Origin: Neocallimastix lanati (nom. inval.)
Taxonomy: Eukaryota > Neocallimastigomycota > Neocallimastigomycetes > Neocallimastigales > Neocallimastigaceae
Direction: 5' to 3'
Assembly (NCBI GenBank): GCA_016946835.1
Contig: JACVTC010000089.1
Span: 454,001 to 514,000, forward strand
DNA length: 60,000 nt
A program made the translations under genes and the position numbers. Shown here piece by piece: positions 38,441 to 51,382 of this stretch (within the stretch, counting starts at the first letter, position 1; each line of letters opens with the position of its first letter). The notes under the pieces were generated by a model that made no database searches, was not told the origin of the DNA, and saw nothing but the letters and a program-made list of their open reading frames with translations.

Positions 38441-40931
38441 TAAATAAATACAAAAAAAATATATTAAAATAAATAAAATAAAATAATTACAATTTTAATA
38501 ATTATTTTTTTTTTAAAAATAAAATAAATTAAATTAAATTACAATTTTAATTATTATTTTTTTTTTAAAAAAGTATAAATATGAATTTAATTTATAAATT
38601 TACATTTTATAATTAAATAGGAATAACTATTATTAAAAAAAATAAAAAAAAATAAAAACTTTATTATTATGTAATAGTAGTTTTTGTGTAAATTGTTTAG
38701 AGATGTCTTTTTCTATTATGGGATATAATAATATAAAAATATTATAAAAAATTTTTTTTGTTCCTTTTATATTGTTTTAAAAATTTTTATTTTTATATTA
38801 ATTTTATTAATATTTATTTTTATATTAATACTATATAGTTTATATTTTATAAAAAGTTTATTATATTATAGTGAATTTGTTTATTAATATCTTTATTCAA
38901 ATATTTTTGTCTAAATAATTTTTAAAAATTAAAAATATTTCATTTTCTAATTATTAAAGTTTATACTTTAAAAAAAAAATAAATAATTAAAGGAAAAAAT
39001 TTGTTTTAAAGAAGAATTAATAAATTTATCCATTAACTTTTGAAAAACTTTTCTATTTACTATAATATCTATTATTATAATTTAATTTATTAATTAGGGA
39101 AAAGTATTGTAATATTGTATTATTATAGTAATAATAAATTTATGATAAATTTTAAAACTCTCATTATTTTTAAAATTATTTATACAATGTTTTTAAATTA
39201 CTATAATTATAAAATATTTATATACATATATATATATATATATTTAATATATAATTCAAATAATAGAATAAGAATATTACAATGAAAATACTATTATTTT
39301 AACAAGATAATATAAAAAAAAATAATAATCTCATAATAAATTTTTTTTTTAAATTTTATCGTTTATTTTTAAATAAACCAATATTATTGATGTTTTATTT
39401 AAAACTCAATGTATTAATTATTATTAATTATCTATTGGAACTTTAAATCATTATTTTTAACCAAAGTAAATTATTAATTTTAATATATATTTTTATAATG
39501 ATTATTATCATCACAATTATTAAATCTATTTTTAATCATATTGTTAAATTAAGATGTAAAAATAATGTTAAATAGCAAAAATTTCAATATAAAATTTTAA
39601 CAAAGCATTAAATAAGCATATGTTTAATTTATTTATTTTATCATTTTTATGTTTTTATTTTTATATTTAAATTTTTAATAGCAAAACAACAACAAAATAA
39701 TTTAAAAAGACCTATTATAGATTTTTAATAAATATTTTTAAATTAATTTGTTGTTATTATGTTCTAAATATTTAAATATTTAAATATAAATACTATTGAA
39801 AAAAATATTAGTAATTGTTTTACTAAATAATCATCATTTTATATAATTAATAAATAAATACAATAGAATAGAAATCATTCTTTAATTAATAAATATATAT
39901 ACTAATGATATTAGAGAATAAAAACAATTAAATAATGTAATTATTTGTTATTATTTATTTTATAATAGATAATTGTACAATTTATTTGGTTATTGTATAT
40001 GAAAATGAAAAATAGTAATAAATTATATGTATATAAATAATACTATAATATTATTTTTAAAGCATAATATTATATAAAGTTAAGGATGTTTTAAAATGTA
40101 AAAAAATTAAATTCTACAATTTTTATATATACAATGATAATTCTAAAAAACTAATTATTAAATTAAATAATTATTATTAAATTTTAAAATTGAAAACTAA
40201 TTTTATAAAATAGCTAAACCAACATATTTTTTTTTTTTTATTTAATTTATATATTAATGTTTGAATATTTTCTTAATTATAGAAAGTAAAAGAAATTTTA
40301 TTTAATTAAAACAGAGTTTTCTTAAACTGTCTTATTATAACTTTTTTTTTTAAAAAAAAAAAAAAGAAAAAAAAACTTTTTTTACAATTATAAATTTATT
40401 AATTTATCATTTATTAATTCATTCATTATTTCTTTTTATTTAATATGTGATGATGTGATGATAATATAAAAGTAGTAATAATAAAAATAATTGCTTAAAA
40501 GTATTATTTAAATTATAAATAGTCATAAATGATTTCATATATATTTATTACTAATATTATTTCTAAATACCACTAGTATAAACAATTTATCAATGATATA
40601 TTATTTTTCAATTATTATCTTATTATTCAAAAATATAATAAAATAGTAAATTCATTGAATTTATATATATAAAACTTATGTTTATTTATATACCATATAT
40701 TTTATAATCTTTAGAATTTTTTAATTATATGTTTATATGTTTATAAATTCATTATAAATATTTTTTTAAACTTTTATATAGCAAAAATTTAACAATCAAT
40801 AAAAAGAAATTAAAATTATGAAAAAAACTATTATATTTTATCATATTATTATATTATTATTACTACTATAATTATTGATTATTATTACTATAATTATTGA
40901 TCATTAATTATAATTATTATTTATCATTGAT

Positions 40932-41055
40932 TTAACAATAATTATTATTGATTATTGATTATTATTATTATTATAACAATTATTATTGATTATTATTATT
41001 ATAACAATTATTATTGATTATTATTATTATAACAATTATTATTGATTATTATAAT
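40932..41055. repeat. 28-bp tandem repeat
   Basis: Three to four consecutive copies of ACAATTATTATTGATTATT plus ATTATTATA, with degenerate half copies upstream. Confidence 0.8.
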
Positions 41056-41522
41056 TAATATTTTTATTTATTAATATTTATTATTAATTGTTATTTTTTA
41101 ATCATTACCTTCTTATGAAATATAATATAATGGTATTTAATATTTTTCATATTTTATTTGTAAATATTATTAGTATAAAATTATTAATGATAAATTATTT
41201 TATAATTAATAGTTTAATTATAATTCGTAATATCAAATTTATATTTTTTTAATTAGTTAAAAATATTATTTTTTTGGCTATAATTATTATATTTTTAATT
41301 ATTAAATTAAGATAAAATAAATCACACTTTAATGATATAGTAATAATTGAATTATGATTTTATAAAATCATATTTATATAAAAAGAGTTTAATATATTGT
41401 ATTCATAACCATGTTTAAATATATATATATATATAAATATACATATATAATAAAAATAAAAATAAATATAAATATAATTTTTGACCATTATAATTAAAAG
41501 TTCCTCATGAAAATATATTATT

Positions 41523-42134
41523 TTTGAAAGTCTAAAATTTCCACGAATAACTTATATTTATTAATATTTATAAATAAAAATTATGTTGAGCATGTTGTAT
41601 TTAATAATTCATTAACAATTGTTAATATCTGAATTCAATATATTAAATATTAAACATTTATTAAATATTAAAATAAAGAAATATCAGCAGTCACATTAAA
41701 ATGACTAAATCGTAAAATTCAACAACTACAGGAAGTTCTTCATATTCCAAACTTTAATGCTATTATTACGCATTATTATTATTAATACAGTTTCTGCATA
41801 TATTTGATAAAACAATTATTATTAAAATATAGTTGTTTTGCATATAATTGTTATCAAAATATGTATTTCAATAAATGTTAACAATTACTTATGTATCATA
41901 TATATTTAGCAATATAGCAGCACATATATAGTTTGAATAACAGTTTATGCTATATTTATTATCAAAATATATAGTGTTTGCATTATTATCAAATTCTGTT
42001 GCATATACATATTTTATATAAAATATATGCTATTTTGCTATATTATATAAAAGTAAAAGTCTAAAATTTTCAAGAATAACTTATATTATATTTATTATAA
42101 ATTAAAATTATGTTGAACATGTTGTATTTAAAAA
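41523..42134 (+). repeat. Pair of ~85-bp direct repeats about 525 bp apart
   Basis: Copy 1 starts near 41528 with AGTCTAAAATTTCCACGAATAA, copy 2 near 42055 with AGTCTAAAATTTTCAAGAATAA; both end in AATTATGTTGARCATGTTGT. The interval has its own recurring TTATCAAAATAT/TTGCATAT motifs. This could be a pair of short LTRs of a non-autonomous element or an old segmental duplication; there is no coding content. Confidence 0.55.
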
Positions 42135-43020
42135 AAATAAGATAAAATAAAATAAAAATATAATATAACCTATCGAAGTAATAAAAAAACATTAATAAGT
42201 ACAAATATAACATCTATTAATATATATACTAATAATTATTATATAAAAATAAACGTATTATTGTAAAAATATATGAAATAATTTGAGAAGAATTAAATAA
42301 ATACTTAATGATATATGTGAGTCTGAGATATTACAAAACATATATTCACTCATAAGCATATTCTATTTCTTATTCTTTTTACATATGATGATACATGAAT
42401 ATTCGAAATATATATGCCATCATTGACTATATACTAATATTTTATGTTGCTTAAATGTGATATACAAATGAATATTAGTGTATGTAATCAAGGATAATAA
42501 CATTATATATGTGTATTATTATGATAATTATTTTAGTAGTTGCTTGTTATAAAATATAAATGATATTAATAATAATAAAATGTATGTACTATGTAATTAT
42601 TTTGAAATTCTTATAATACAATAATGGTAAAAGGTTTGATTTGATTAATTTGTATCCTTTTTAATTTAATTTATTTACTTGATTATAAGAAAAATGATTT
42701 TTTTTTTTTAAATAAATAAATATATATATATATAATTTAATTATTTTATCATCTTAGAGTATTTAATTATATTAATACTTTAGCTTATATGTTTTAATAT
42801 GTATAATAATATATTATGAGATCAGATAGCAATAATATGTATGTTAATAATGTGATATCTAACATTTTCTATTTTCATTAAATATGTATATGTTAAATAT
42901 ATAATAAATAACTTTATATTAATAAGAGAATATATATATATATATTTTAAGAATTATAAAATAAGATATTTATTTAGAAGCTTTTAAACTATATATATAA
43001 TTAAAATATTTCATTATAAA

Positions 43021-44285
43021 TGGAAGAAAGCACAAATATTGAAATAAGTGAAACAAATCGAGAAAAAAAAAATTATTATAAATAGAAAATATAAATTTAA
43101 TTTTTCATCCAAAAAAAAAAAAAAAAAAAGATAATTCAGAAGTATCAGAAGTATATAGATGTATTGAATATCTAGTTTTAAATAAATGTAAATATTTCAT
43201 TATTTTAAATGATAAGAAAAAAAAATTTAAAATATGAAAATTTACATAATTATCTTGAAAAAGAATTTGACCCATCCATATCGATTGCAAATTAAAATTA
43301 AAGATAATCTTAGAAAAAATTCAATTCCTATGAGTATAAAACTTAAATTTATATTTAATAAAGTATCACAAGAAATGGTATGTATTTGTTCTGAATATAT
43401 TGTAATTAAATCTCAAATAACAAGAAAAATATATAAACAACTAATTCCTGATGAAACAAAGTTTGATGAAATTCCTGATGAATCAAAATATTATATAAAG
43501 GTAAAAAATGAGAATTTTATGATATATTAAAAAACATAATTTAATAATCTTTCAATCCTCATTTCAAGCAAAATTATTTATAAAATATAATGAAAATGTC
43601 TTGGTAGATGGTACTTTTTATATTGTATCTAACTTTAGTTATCAAGTGCTCATTACTAGAGCTTATGGAGATTTATACTACTTCCTTTTCGATATTAAAA
43701 AAAATAAAGAACAAGCTACTTATGAGATATAATTTGAAGAAAAAATATAAAAAAATACTAATAAACATTGTAATAATACTATAATTACTCCAAAAAATTT
43801 TTCAATGTGATTTCGAAAAAGGTATATTTAATGAAGTAGGAAAAATATTTCTTAATATAAATATTAAATACTGTATTTAGTACTATAAAAGAGCATTAGA
43901 GCTTAAAAAAATGAATTATAATATAATGAAGTAAAATATAATAATATAAATATTTATTATTAAGTGATATCGAACTTATCTTTTGTAAATCCTGAATATA
44001 CAATTAAAAATTATAGTAAAATTAGGTGTGAAACAAATAATAATGAAATTTTTAGAATATTTAAAAAAAATATATTTAAAAAGTTACAAAAATTGGAATT
44101 ATTATAACAATGTAAAACATATAACAAATAATTCATCAAAATATTTCAATAGTTATTTAAGTAATTTTATTTTCGAAAAAACTTTTTATAGTAACTACAA
44201 AAGAAAAAGTACGGGTATTTAGAAAAAAAATTAAAAAGATGAAATTAATATTTTAATTTAATTAAAGAATATAAAACTATGGAAT
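43021..44285 (+). pseudogene. Broken FLYWCH/MULE-type transposase, copy 1
   Basis: A decayed gene read across several frames. It starts with an ATG and MEESTNIEISETN, then EVYRCIEYLVLNKCKYFIILNDKKK (zinc-finger FLYWCH-like start). The middle part has SQEMVCICSEYIVIKSQIT and DETKFDEIPDESKYY. Then comes NVLVDGTFYIVSNFSYQVLITRAY, the DGTF motif carrying the first acidic residue of a MULE DDE transposase. Near 43800 it reads QCDFEKGIFNEVGKIFLNINIKYC, matching the DFExA...C region with the second acidic residue. It closes with NPEYTIKNYSKIRCETNN. Multiple stops and frame changes make it non-functional. A sister copy lies at 47659-48700. Confidence 0.75.
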
Positions 44286-44324
44286 CCAATTTAATTGATA
44301 ATGAAAGACTTATAAATATTTTAT

Positions 44325-44458
44325 TATTTTTTTTAAATTAAAATTTTTAAAAATATTAAAATTTTAACTAATTATGAATTTTTAATTAGTATTATTTTTT
44401 TTAAATTAAAATTTTTAAAAATATTAAAATTTTAACTAATAATGAATTTTTAATTAGG
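44325..44458 (+). repeat. ~66-bp tandem duplication, two copies
   Basis: Two almost identical consecutive copies of TTTTTTTTAAATTAAAAT followed by a palindromic AAAATATTAAAATTTTAACTAAT and GAATTTTTAATTAG. Confidence 0.85.
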
Positions 44459-44809
44459 AATAATTTTAATTATTGATAATTTTGTAAGATAGAATTCTGA
44501 TTTAGTCATTTATAAAAAATCAGTATTTATATTATTTAAATTAAATATTTATAATTCAAAAATAACATTTCTAATATTATTTCATTATTATTATTATTCT
44601 TATATTTTTATTAATTACTTTTATATCTATGTTATTAATTCTATGAATTCTATGAAATTTTAAAAATAAATGGTTTTAAAAAAAATTTTTTTTTTTTTTT
44701 GAAATTTTTATTTAAATATGATAAAAATCTCAATATTTGTTTATTTATTAACTTTATTTATTTGAAGCAAAAGGCTTATTTTTTAAGAATACATAATTTA
44801 ATGTTATTT

Positions 44810-44912
44810 ATACATACAAAATACATTTAATGAACATACATATATTAATACATTAAATACATGTTTTCATATTAACTATATAAAAGATAAATAAACCTTT
44901 TTAAATTTTTAA

Positions 44913-44947
<35 letters not shown>

Positions 44948-45822
44948 ATTTTATATAGATTTCAAGAATATATATATATATATATTTTTAAATATATAAA
45001 TATAAAAATTTCAAAAATATATTAATTTTAAAAATAAATTAATAAATAATATACTTTAAAAATAAAAAAGAATAATATAAAAAAAGAGGATCGTACATTT
45101 CACAATGGTGCATTTCTCAATGTGGAGTATAAAATTATTAAAATAAAGCCATACATTTTCAAGACATTCTATACAATCATAAATAAATATATAAATAATT
45201 ATTATTTTAAAAGAAATAATAATATATTTTTTCAATAAAATATTATTAAATAACTATTTCAAAAGAAATAATAATATATTTTATTAAAAAAAAATTATAA
45301 AAAATTATTTTTATAATTGAATATTAATAAATTATATATATAAAAAAGGATTTTATTATTTATTTAATTATTTATTCAATTATTAAAAATACGCCATATT
45401 GCGAAATGTACGAAACTCACTAAATTCATAAAAAAATTATTAACACTAACCCTAATTTAACATTATTATAATTATTTATTTATTAATTTATTTATTAATT
45501 CATTTAATAATTTATTAACTTATTTATTGATTTTTAAACTTACTAATAAAAATAAATATTATATATTTATATAATTTTGATAAAGTATATTATTAATTTT
45601 TTTTTTTTTAAAAATTAAAAAAGAATGTCAAAAAATAGTAAATAAATATTTACTTTTTACTAAAATTTTATTTTTTATTAAAGAACCTTTTTTTAATAAT
45701 AATAATTTTATATTTTTATATTCATAAAAATTACATTCAATGGAACGTACATATTTATTATATTAAATACATGACTTATTAGAAATAATATAAAAGAGGC
45801 TTATAAAAATTTTTAAAACTAT
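44810..45822 (+). repeat. ~95-bp direct repeats about 920 bp apart
   Basis: 44813: ATACATTTAATGAACATACA... and 45732: TTACATTCAATGGAACGTACA..., both continuing TATTAAATACATG, an AATATAAAAGA-like stretch, then CTTWTAAAAATTTTTAAA. Diverged by substitutions and small indels; could be remnants of LTRs or of a duplicated insertion. Confidence 0.55.
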
Positions 45823-46070
45823 ATTATTTGTATATAAATATATAACCTATTTATTTATAATATATTATTTAATATTTAATATTTAAAATTATGAATGTGG
45901 TTCATTTAGCCAATTTTTATAATACAAATTTTCAATACGCCATTTATTTTTAATGGCTTGTAAATTTTTTGTTAACGCCATAAAAAATTTAATAAAATTA
46001 TATGTAAAAAAAAATAAATGTATAAATAAATAAACAAACAAATAAATAAATATATAAAATAAAAATAAAT

Positions 46071-46655
46071 TGTAGAATATGAATATAAAGTACAGATTTA
46101 ATAAAATAAAATAAAATAAAATAAAATAAATAGTAGAAATATGAATATAAAGTACAGATTTAATAAAATAAAATAAAATAAAATAAAATAAATAGTAGAA
46201 ATATGAATATAAAGTACAGATTTAATAAAATAAAATAAAATAAAATAAAATAAAATAAATAGTAAAAATATGAATATAAAGTACATATTTAATAAAATAA
46301 AATAAAATAAAATAAAATAAAATAAAATAAAATAAAATAAATAGTAGAAATATGAATATAAAGTACAGATTTAATAACATAAAATAAAATAAAATAAAAT
46401 AAATAGTAGAAATATGAATATAAAGTACAGATTTAATAAAATAAAATAAAATAAAATAAAATAAAATAAAATAAAATAAATAGTAGAAATATGAATATAA
46501 AGTACAGATTTAATAAAATAAAATAAAATAAAATAAAATAAATAGTAGAAATATGAATATAAAGTACAGATTTAATAAAATAAAATAAAATAAATAGTAG
46601 AAATATGAATATAAAGTACAGATTTAATAAAATAAAATAAAATAAAATAAAATGA
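46071..46655 (+). repeat. Minisatellite array, plus orientation
   Basis: About nine tandem copies of a unit of roughly 58-85 bp: a constant core TAGTAGAAATATGAATATAA + AGTACAGATTTAATA followed by 3 to 9 AAAAT pentamers. Cores are nearly identical; length variation is almost all in the pentamer count. Confidence 0.93.
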
Positions 46656-47027
46656 AATAAAATAAATATCTAATAATTCTTTATTAAAGAATATTACAGA
46701 TCAATGTTTTAGAAATGAAAATTTTTTACATTTTTATTGTATTCAATTGATGATGTAATTTAATATATAAAACAATATTATTGTTTGTTAATAATCTCAT
46801 TAAATATAAATGTTTTTTTTTTTGCTTTCTAACATATATAATTAAATAAACATTTTATTTTTAAAAATAAATTGTCTTTAATATTCTTTAATAAAAAATA
46901 ATGATAAATATTTATTTTTATTTTATTTTATATATTAGTACTTTTATATTATTACATTCAATATTTATTTTATTTTATATACTTGTACTTTTATATTATT
47001 ACATTCAATATTTATTTAATTTTATTT

Positions 47028-47475
47028 TATTTATTTTATTTTATTTTATTTTATTAAATCTGTACTTTATATTCATATTTCTACTATTTATTTTATTTTA
47101 TTTTATTTTATTTTATTTTATTAAATCTGTACTTTATATTCATATTTCTACTATTTATTTTATTTTATTTTATTAAATCTGTACTTTATATTCATATTTC
47201 TACTATTTATTTTATTTTATTTTATTAAATCTGTACTTTATATTCATATTTCTACTATTTATTTTATTTTATTTTATTAAATCTGTACTTTATATTCATA
47301 TTTCTACTATTTATTTTATTTTATTATATTAAATCTGTACTTTATATTCATATTTCTACTATTTATTTTATTAAATCTGTACTTTATATTCATATTTCTA
47401 CTATTTATTTTATTTTATTTTATTTTATTTTATTCAATCTGTACTAATATTTATATTCTACTATTTATATTATTT
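47028..47475 (-). repeat. Minisatellite array, inverted copy
   Basis: About eight copies of the exact reverse complement of the core in the array at 46.1-46.65 kb (TAAATCTGTACTTTATATTC then ATATTTCTACTA), separated by TTTTA runs. The copies at the far end (47430-47475) are the most diverged. Confidence 0.93.
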
Positions 47476-47658
47476 TATTTTGTTTTATTTTATTTTATTT
47501 TGTATACTTGTACTTACTATTGCATTCTTTATTTATTTATTTTTTTTTTACAAATAATTGAAAAACTAATTTTTCAAAATTAGTATTTAGAATAATATTG
47601 GATAATTAATATAATAATTTTAATTATATAATTAAAAAATATTTATAAAAATATAGAA

Positions 47659-48700
47659 ATGGAAAAAAATCTTATTATTGATATAAGTGAGTCTAACAAA
47701 GGAAAATAATAAATTATTATTAATAAAAAATATAAATTTAATTTTTCATATATAAGAAAAGATAATTCAAAAGTCTATGTACAGAAATAAATGTAAATCT
47801 TTTATTATTTTAAATGATAAGAAAGAAATCTTAAAATATGATAGTTCACATAATCATCCTGAAAAAGAATACGATGTATCTCTATCTATAATGAAACATA
47901 AAATTAAAGATGGAATTGAAAAAAAGTTCAATTCCTTATGGTATAAAAATAAAACCCCTATATAATAAAATTTCTAAGGAAATGAGATTTAAATGTTCAG
48001 AATATAATTCAATTAAATCCCAAATATCAAGAAATTTAAATAAAAACTACCATCCAATGTAACAACATTTACTGAAATTCCTAATGAATCTAAATATTAT
48101 AAAACAAAGTGAGGTGAAAATCTTATGATATAAAATATTAATTTAATAATTTTTCAATCTCCTTTTCAAGTAAAATTATTTAAGGAATATAATGATAATA
48201 TATTTGTTGATGGTACATTTTTTATTGCCCCTAAATTTAGTTATCAAATATTTATTACAAGAACTTACGCTAAAGAATTAGATAGTTTTTACACTACTTT
48301 TTTTTGCAATATTACAAAATAAAAAACAAGAAATATATAAAATATTTAAAAAATTAAAAAAAAAAAAAAAAAACTAATACATGTAACAATAATATTATAA
48401 TTGCAGAATCAATAGTTATTTAAATAATTTATTTCTAACAATAGCATCTTATTATAAATTAATAGATAAATTAAATGAACTTGAACATTTACCATATTAT
48501 GATTATCAAAGAAAAATAAGAGGAATTTAGAAAATAAAAAAAAGAGCAATAAATAAAGCTAATGAAATCAGTGTCTTAATTGAAAGCTACAAAAATATTG
48601 AAACCAAGTTAATTGATACTAAATGTGATAGAAATAATACTATTAATTTGTTTTTTTATTGTTTAACTGATTTAAATAATATAATATAAATATTATTTTA
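47659..48700 (+). pseudogene. Broken FLYWCH/MULE-type transposase, copy 2
   Basis: Better preserved start than copy 1. After ATG and MEKNLIIDISESN come frame changes, then NKCKSFIILNDKKEILKYD and SSHNHPEKEYDVSLSIMKHK, a FLYWCH-like zinc finger (C... HxH) as found at the N-terminus of many MULE transposases. Then FQSPFQVKLFKEYNDNIFVD and GTFFIAPKFSYQIFITRTYA (DGTF catalytic motif), FYTTFF, and a C-terminal helical part ending LPYYDYQRKIRGI then ANEISVLIESYKNIETKLID. Stops and frameshifts throughout, so inactive. The DFExA block preserved in copy 1 is missing, possibly deleted around 48340-48400. Confidence 0.77.
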
Positions 48701-51382
48701 TAATAAATAATTAAAAAATGAGGTATAACCAAACGAAATAATCAGAATTCTATCATTCAAAAATTTAATTTATAATGCTTATTAAATTTATACAGTTTAA
48801 ATAAATATTCAAATACGTCTCTATAATTAATAATTTTATCATTATAATTATTATTTTTTTTAATAACATTTAAGTAAAAGAATTATTATTAATAATATTT
48901 ATATTTTTAATAACATATTTTTATATAATTTTTTTATTAATAGCATTTAAATAAAAGAATTAAAATCATAAAATCTAACCATTATATGATTTATTTAATT
49001 ATTCACTTAATTTAAAATTTGAAATAACAAAATAATACAATAAAATAATATTATGTAGCATAAAATATCTATAGCCACAAATTTATATATATTACGTGAA
49101 AATTGGCGTAAAGTGTTAATTAAAAAATTTAAACTAAAAATACTAATTTTCTAACAAAGAATAATATAAAAAATTATTAACCCTAACCCTAATTCGACAT
49201 TATTATAATTATTTATTTATTAATTTATTTATTAATTTATTATCATATTTATTGATTTTTAAACATAAATTAATAGATAGTTAATAATTAAATAATAAAA
49301 ATAAATATATAAATATTACATATATATATTTAAATTTTGATATAAAGTGTAAATATGATAAAAAAATATAAAAAACATTAATAAAGAAGAAAATAAATAA
49401 AAAAAAATTATTAAAGAATCAAAAAGGTCATATAAATTATTATATAAAATAATTAATTGCTATGTTAAATTTTTTCTAATATTATTAAAACTGTTTTTCT
49501 AAAATATTATTTATTTTTTTACTCTATTTTACAATATTTATTATAAATACTATCAATGAATGATTTTTTTTCATTTAATAAAAAAAATAAATAAAAATAA
49601 ACATTTAAAATGGAAATATGTACCGTTTTATAAATATCTAAAAGTAAATACGGTATATTATTAATATCACCAATTGAAAGTTTTATAAAAATTTTTTAAA
49701 TTGCAATTCTATATAAATGTATAAATAAATATTTCATTATATTTAATTTTTATATATATTATTATTATGTACTAATTTTTTATATTTATTTGTATTTTTT
49801 ATATTATATTTATTATTTTTTTATGTATATTATTTTTTATATTTCCTTTTTTTTTTTTTTATATTTATAATTTTTTTATATTTAAAATTTTTTTATATTT
49901 ACTTTTTTTATATTATATTTATTATTTTTTTATATTTATTATTTTTTTATAAATATTTATTATTTTTTTTATATTTATCTGCATTTCTCATATTTTATTT
50001 ATTCTATTATTATTATTATTATTTTTTACATTTATCTGTATTTTTCATATTTTATTTATTATCTTTTTTATAATATGCCATTTAAACATATTAAAAAAAA
50101 AAAAAAAATATACATTTATCTATATTAATTTCATAGATATGAATGGTTCAACCCTAAAATTAGTTAAAATTTTTAATTATTTATTAAATATATATTTATT
50201 TTTCTAGTTTTGTTTCATTATTATGATCATGACTTGTTATTTATTATTAAATAATAATTATAAATTTTTAAAAAAAATATAAATTTATTTATAAAAGTAA
50301 ATTATAAAAAAAAAATTTCGGATTATTTATTATTGGTTATATTTAATAATTATTAATTATATTAATAAATTTAAATAATTATTTTTAGATATATATGCCG
50401 CAAAATATAATTATGAAAGAGTTACACAATTTATTTTGTTTAAGTTTAAAATATTTAAATTAATTTGACAATATATCATTATTTAAATTTATTATTAAAT
50501 ATTATTTTTTTTAGAGCTAGAATTAAATCAATATATGTTAATTATAAATTGTTAATTTTAAATAAAAATTATATTAAAATTTCATAATTATATTAAATGA
50601 AATTTAAAAAATTAATTAATAATTAAATTTATTATGTAATTAAAAAAAAAAAAAATAAAAAAAAAATAAAAAAAAATAAAAAAAGGAAAATATAATAGAA
50701 AAAAATAATAACTGTTAACCATTAAAATAAAATACATTTTATTAATTTAAAAATGAAAAAAATGAAACATAATACATAATAAATAAATAAAAATGAAACA
50801 TTATGAGTAATATATAAATATGAATATTATAAAAATAAAGGAAAAGTACGTACATAAAATAAAATAACTTGATTAAAATTTTATAATTTTAATTTACAAA
50901 AAAAAAAAATAATAAAAAATAAATAAAAAAATAAATAAAAAAATAAATAAAAAAATAATAATAAAAAAAATAAATAAAATAAAAAAAGAAATAAAAATAA
51001 AAAATAAAAAATAAAATATAATAGAATTTAAATTATTTAATTTAGTTGTTGAATTCAAAAATTTGAAATTTAATAATACTTACCTATATTATGTATATAT
51101 ATTCAATTTTTCATAAAACAATATCAATTCCATAAATAATCTATAATTTTACATTCATTATTTAATAAAGAGTTTATTAAATTATATTAATTATTTTATC
51201 AAAAATAGATAGTTGCTTATCCAAAAAGAACAATTTCTTTATTTTATTTTTATTTTTATTTTTTATTTTTTTATTTTATTAGATAATTTACTTTTAGCTA
51301 TTAAATAATTTTAATATCTATGATATTATAATATTTAAAATAATTGAAATTAATAGTTTTAAATTATATATCAATAATAAAA
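48701..51382. other. 2.7 kb intergenic region upstream of receptor copy 2
   Basis: Contains the CCCTAA direct-repeat block B (49170-49350), a T/A pyrimidine-rich stretch 49740-50060 with two CATTTATCTGYATTTYTCATATTT copies, A-rich runs (50640-50690, 50890-51010) and duplicated TTTAATAACAT/AAAAGAATTA motifs near 48855-48960. No exon recognised. Confidence 0.6.

Larger units (their letters stand above)
35866..43020. other. 7.1 kb gene desert
   Basis: Extremely AT-rich, with stops in every frame. I find only repeats: a Y-rich patch near 35940-36000, a degenerate TATGAAATATTATATTTTT array (37580-37695), TAAAA/TAAAT runs with a minisatellite-like unit near 38335-38440, a duplicated 60-bp block (38487-38575), a 28-bp tandem repeat near 40.95 kb, and a direct repeat at 41523/42049. 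Nothing coding or RNA-like could be supported. Confidence 0.6.
44286..47658. other. Repeat-dense region between the two transposase relics
   Basis: No gene. Contents in order: the 66-bp duplication; a ~95-bp direct repeat pair (44810 and 45732); poly(T) at about 44917-44942; a CCCTAA-containing block (45431-45600); three ACGCCAT heptamers (45391, 45937, 45975); and the two inverted minisatellite arrays. The open frames seen in the arrays (poly-Phe/Leu/Ile) are repeat artefacts. Confidence 0.65.
45431..49360 (+). repeat. Direct repeat pair with telomere-like CCCTAA units bounding the copy 2 relic
   Basis: Block A 45431-45600 and block B 49170-49350 share AAAATTATTAACNCTAACCCTAATT, CATTATTATAATTATTTATTTATTAATTTATT and ATTTATTGATTTTTAAAC, with smaller indels after that. 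Block B has CCCTAACCCTAA; block A has CACTAACCCTAA. They lie 3.7 kb apart in the same orientation and enclose the minisatellite arrays and transposase copy 2. Confidence 0.65.

Noticed and set aside
46098-47176. Open frames of Phe/Leu/Ile repeats in the minisatellites
   Set aside because: They arise from the AAAAT/TTTTA repeat and show no protein-like features.
46071-47475. CRISPR-like array
   Set aside because: Repeats are separated only by simple AAAAT runs, not unique spacers, and the genome is eukaryotic.
51344-51382. Upstream start for the second receptor
   Set aside because: It would begin at TTG; the in-frame ATG at 51383 gives a normal signal peptide.
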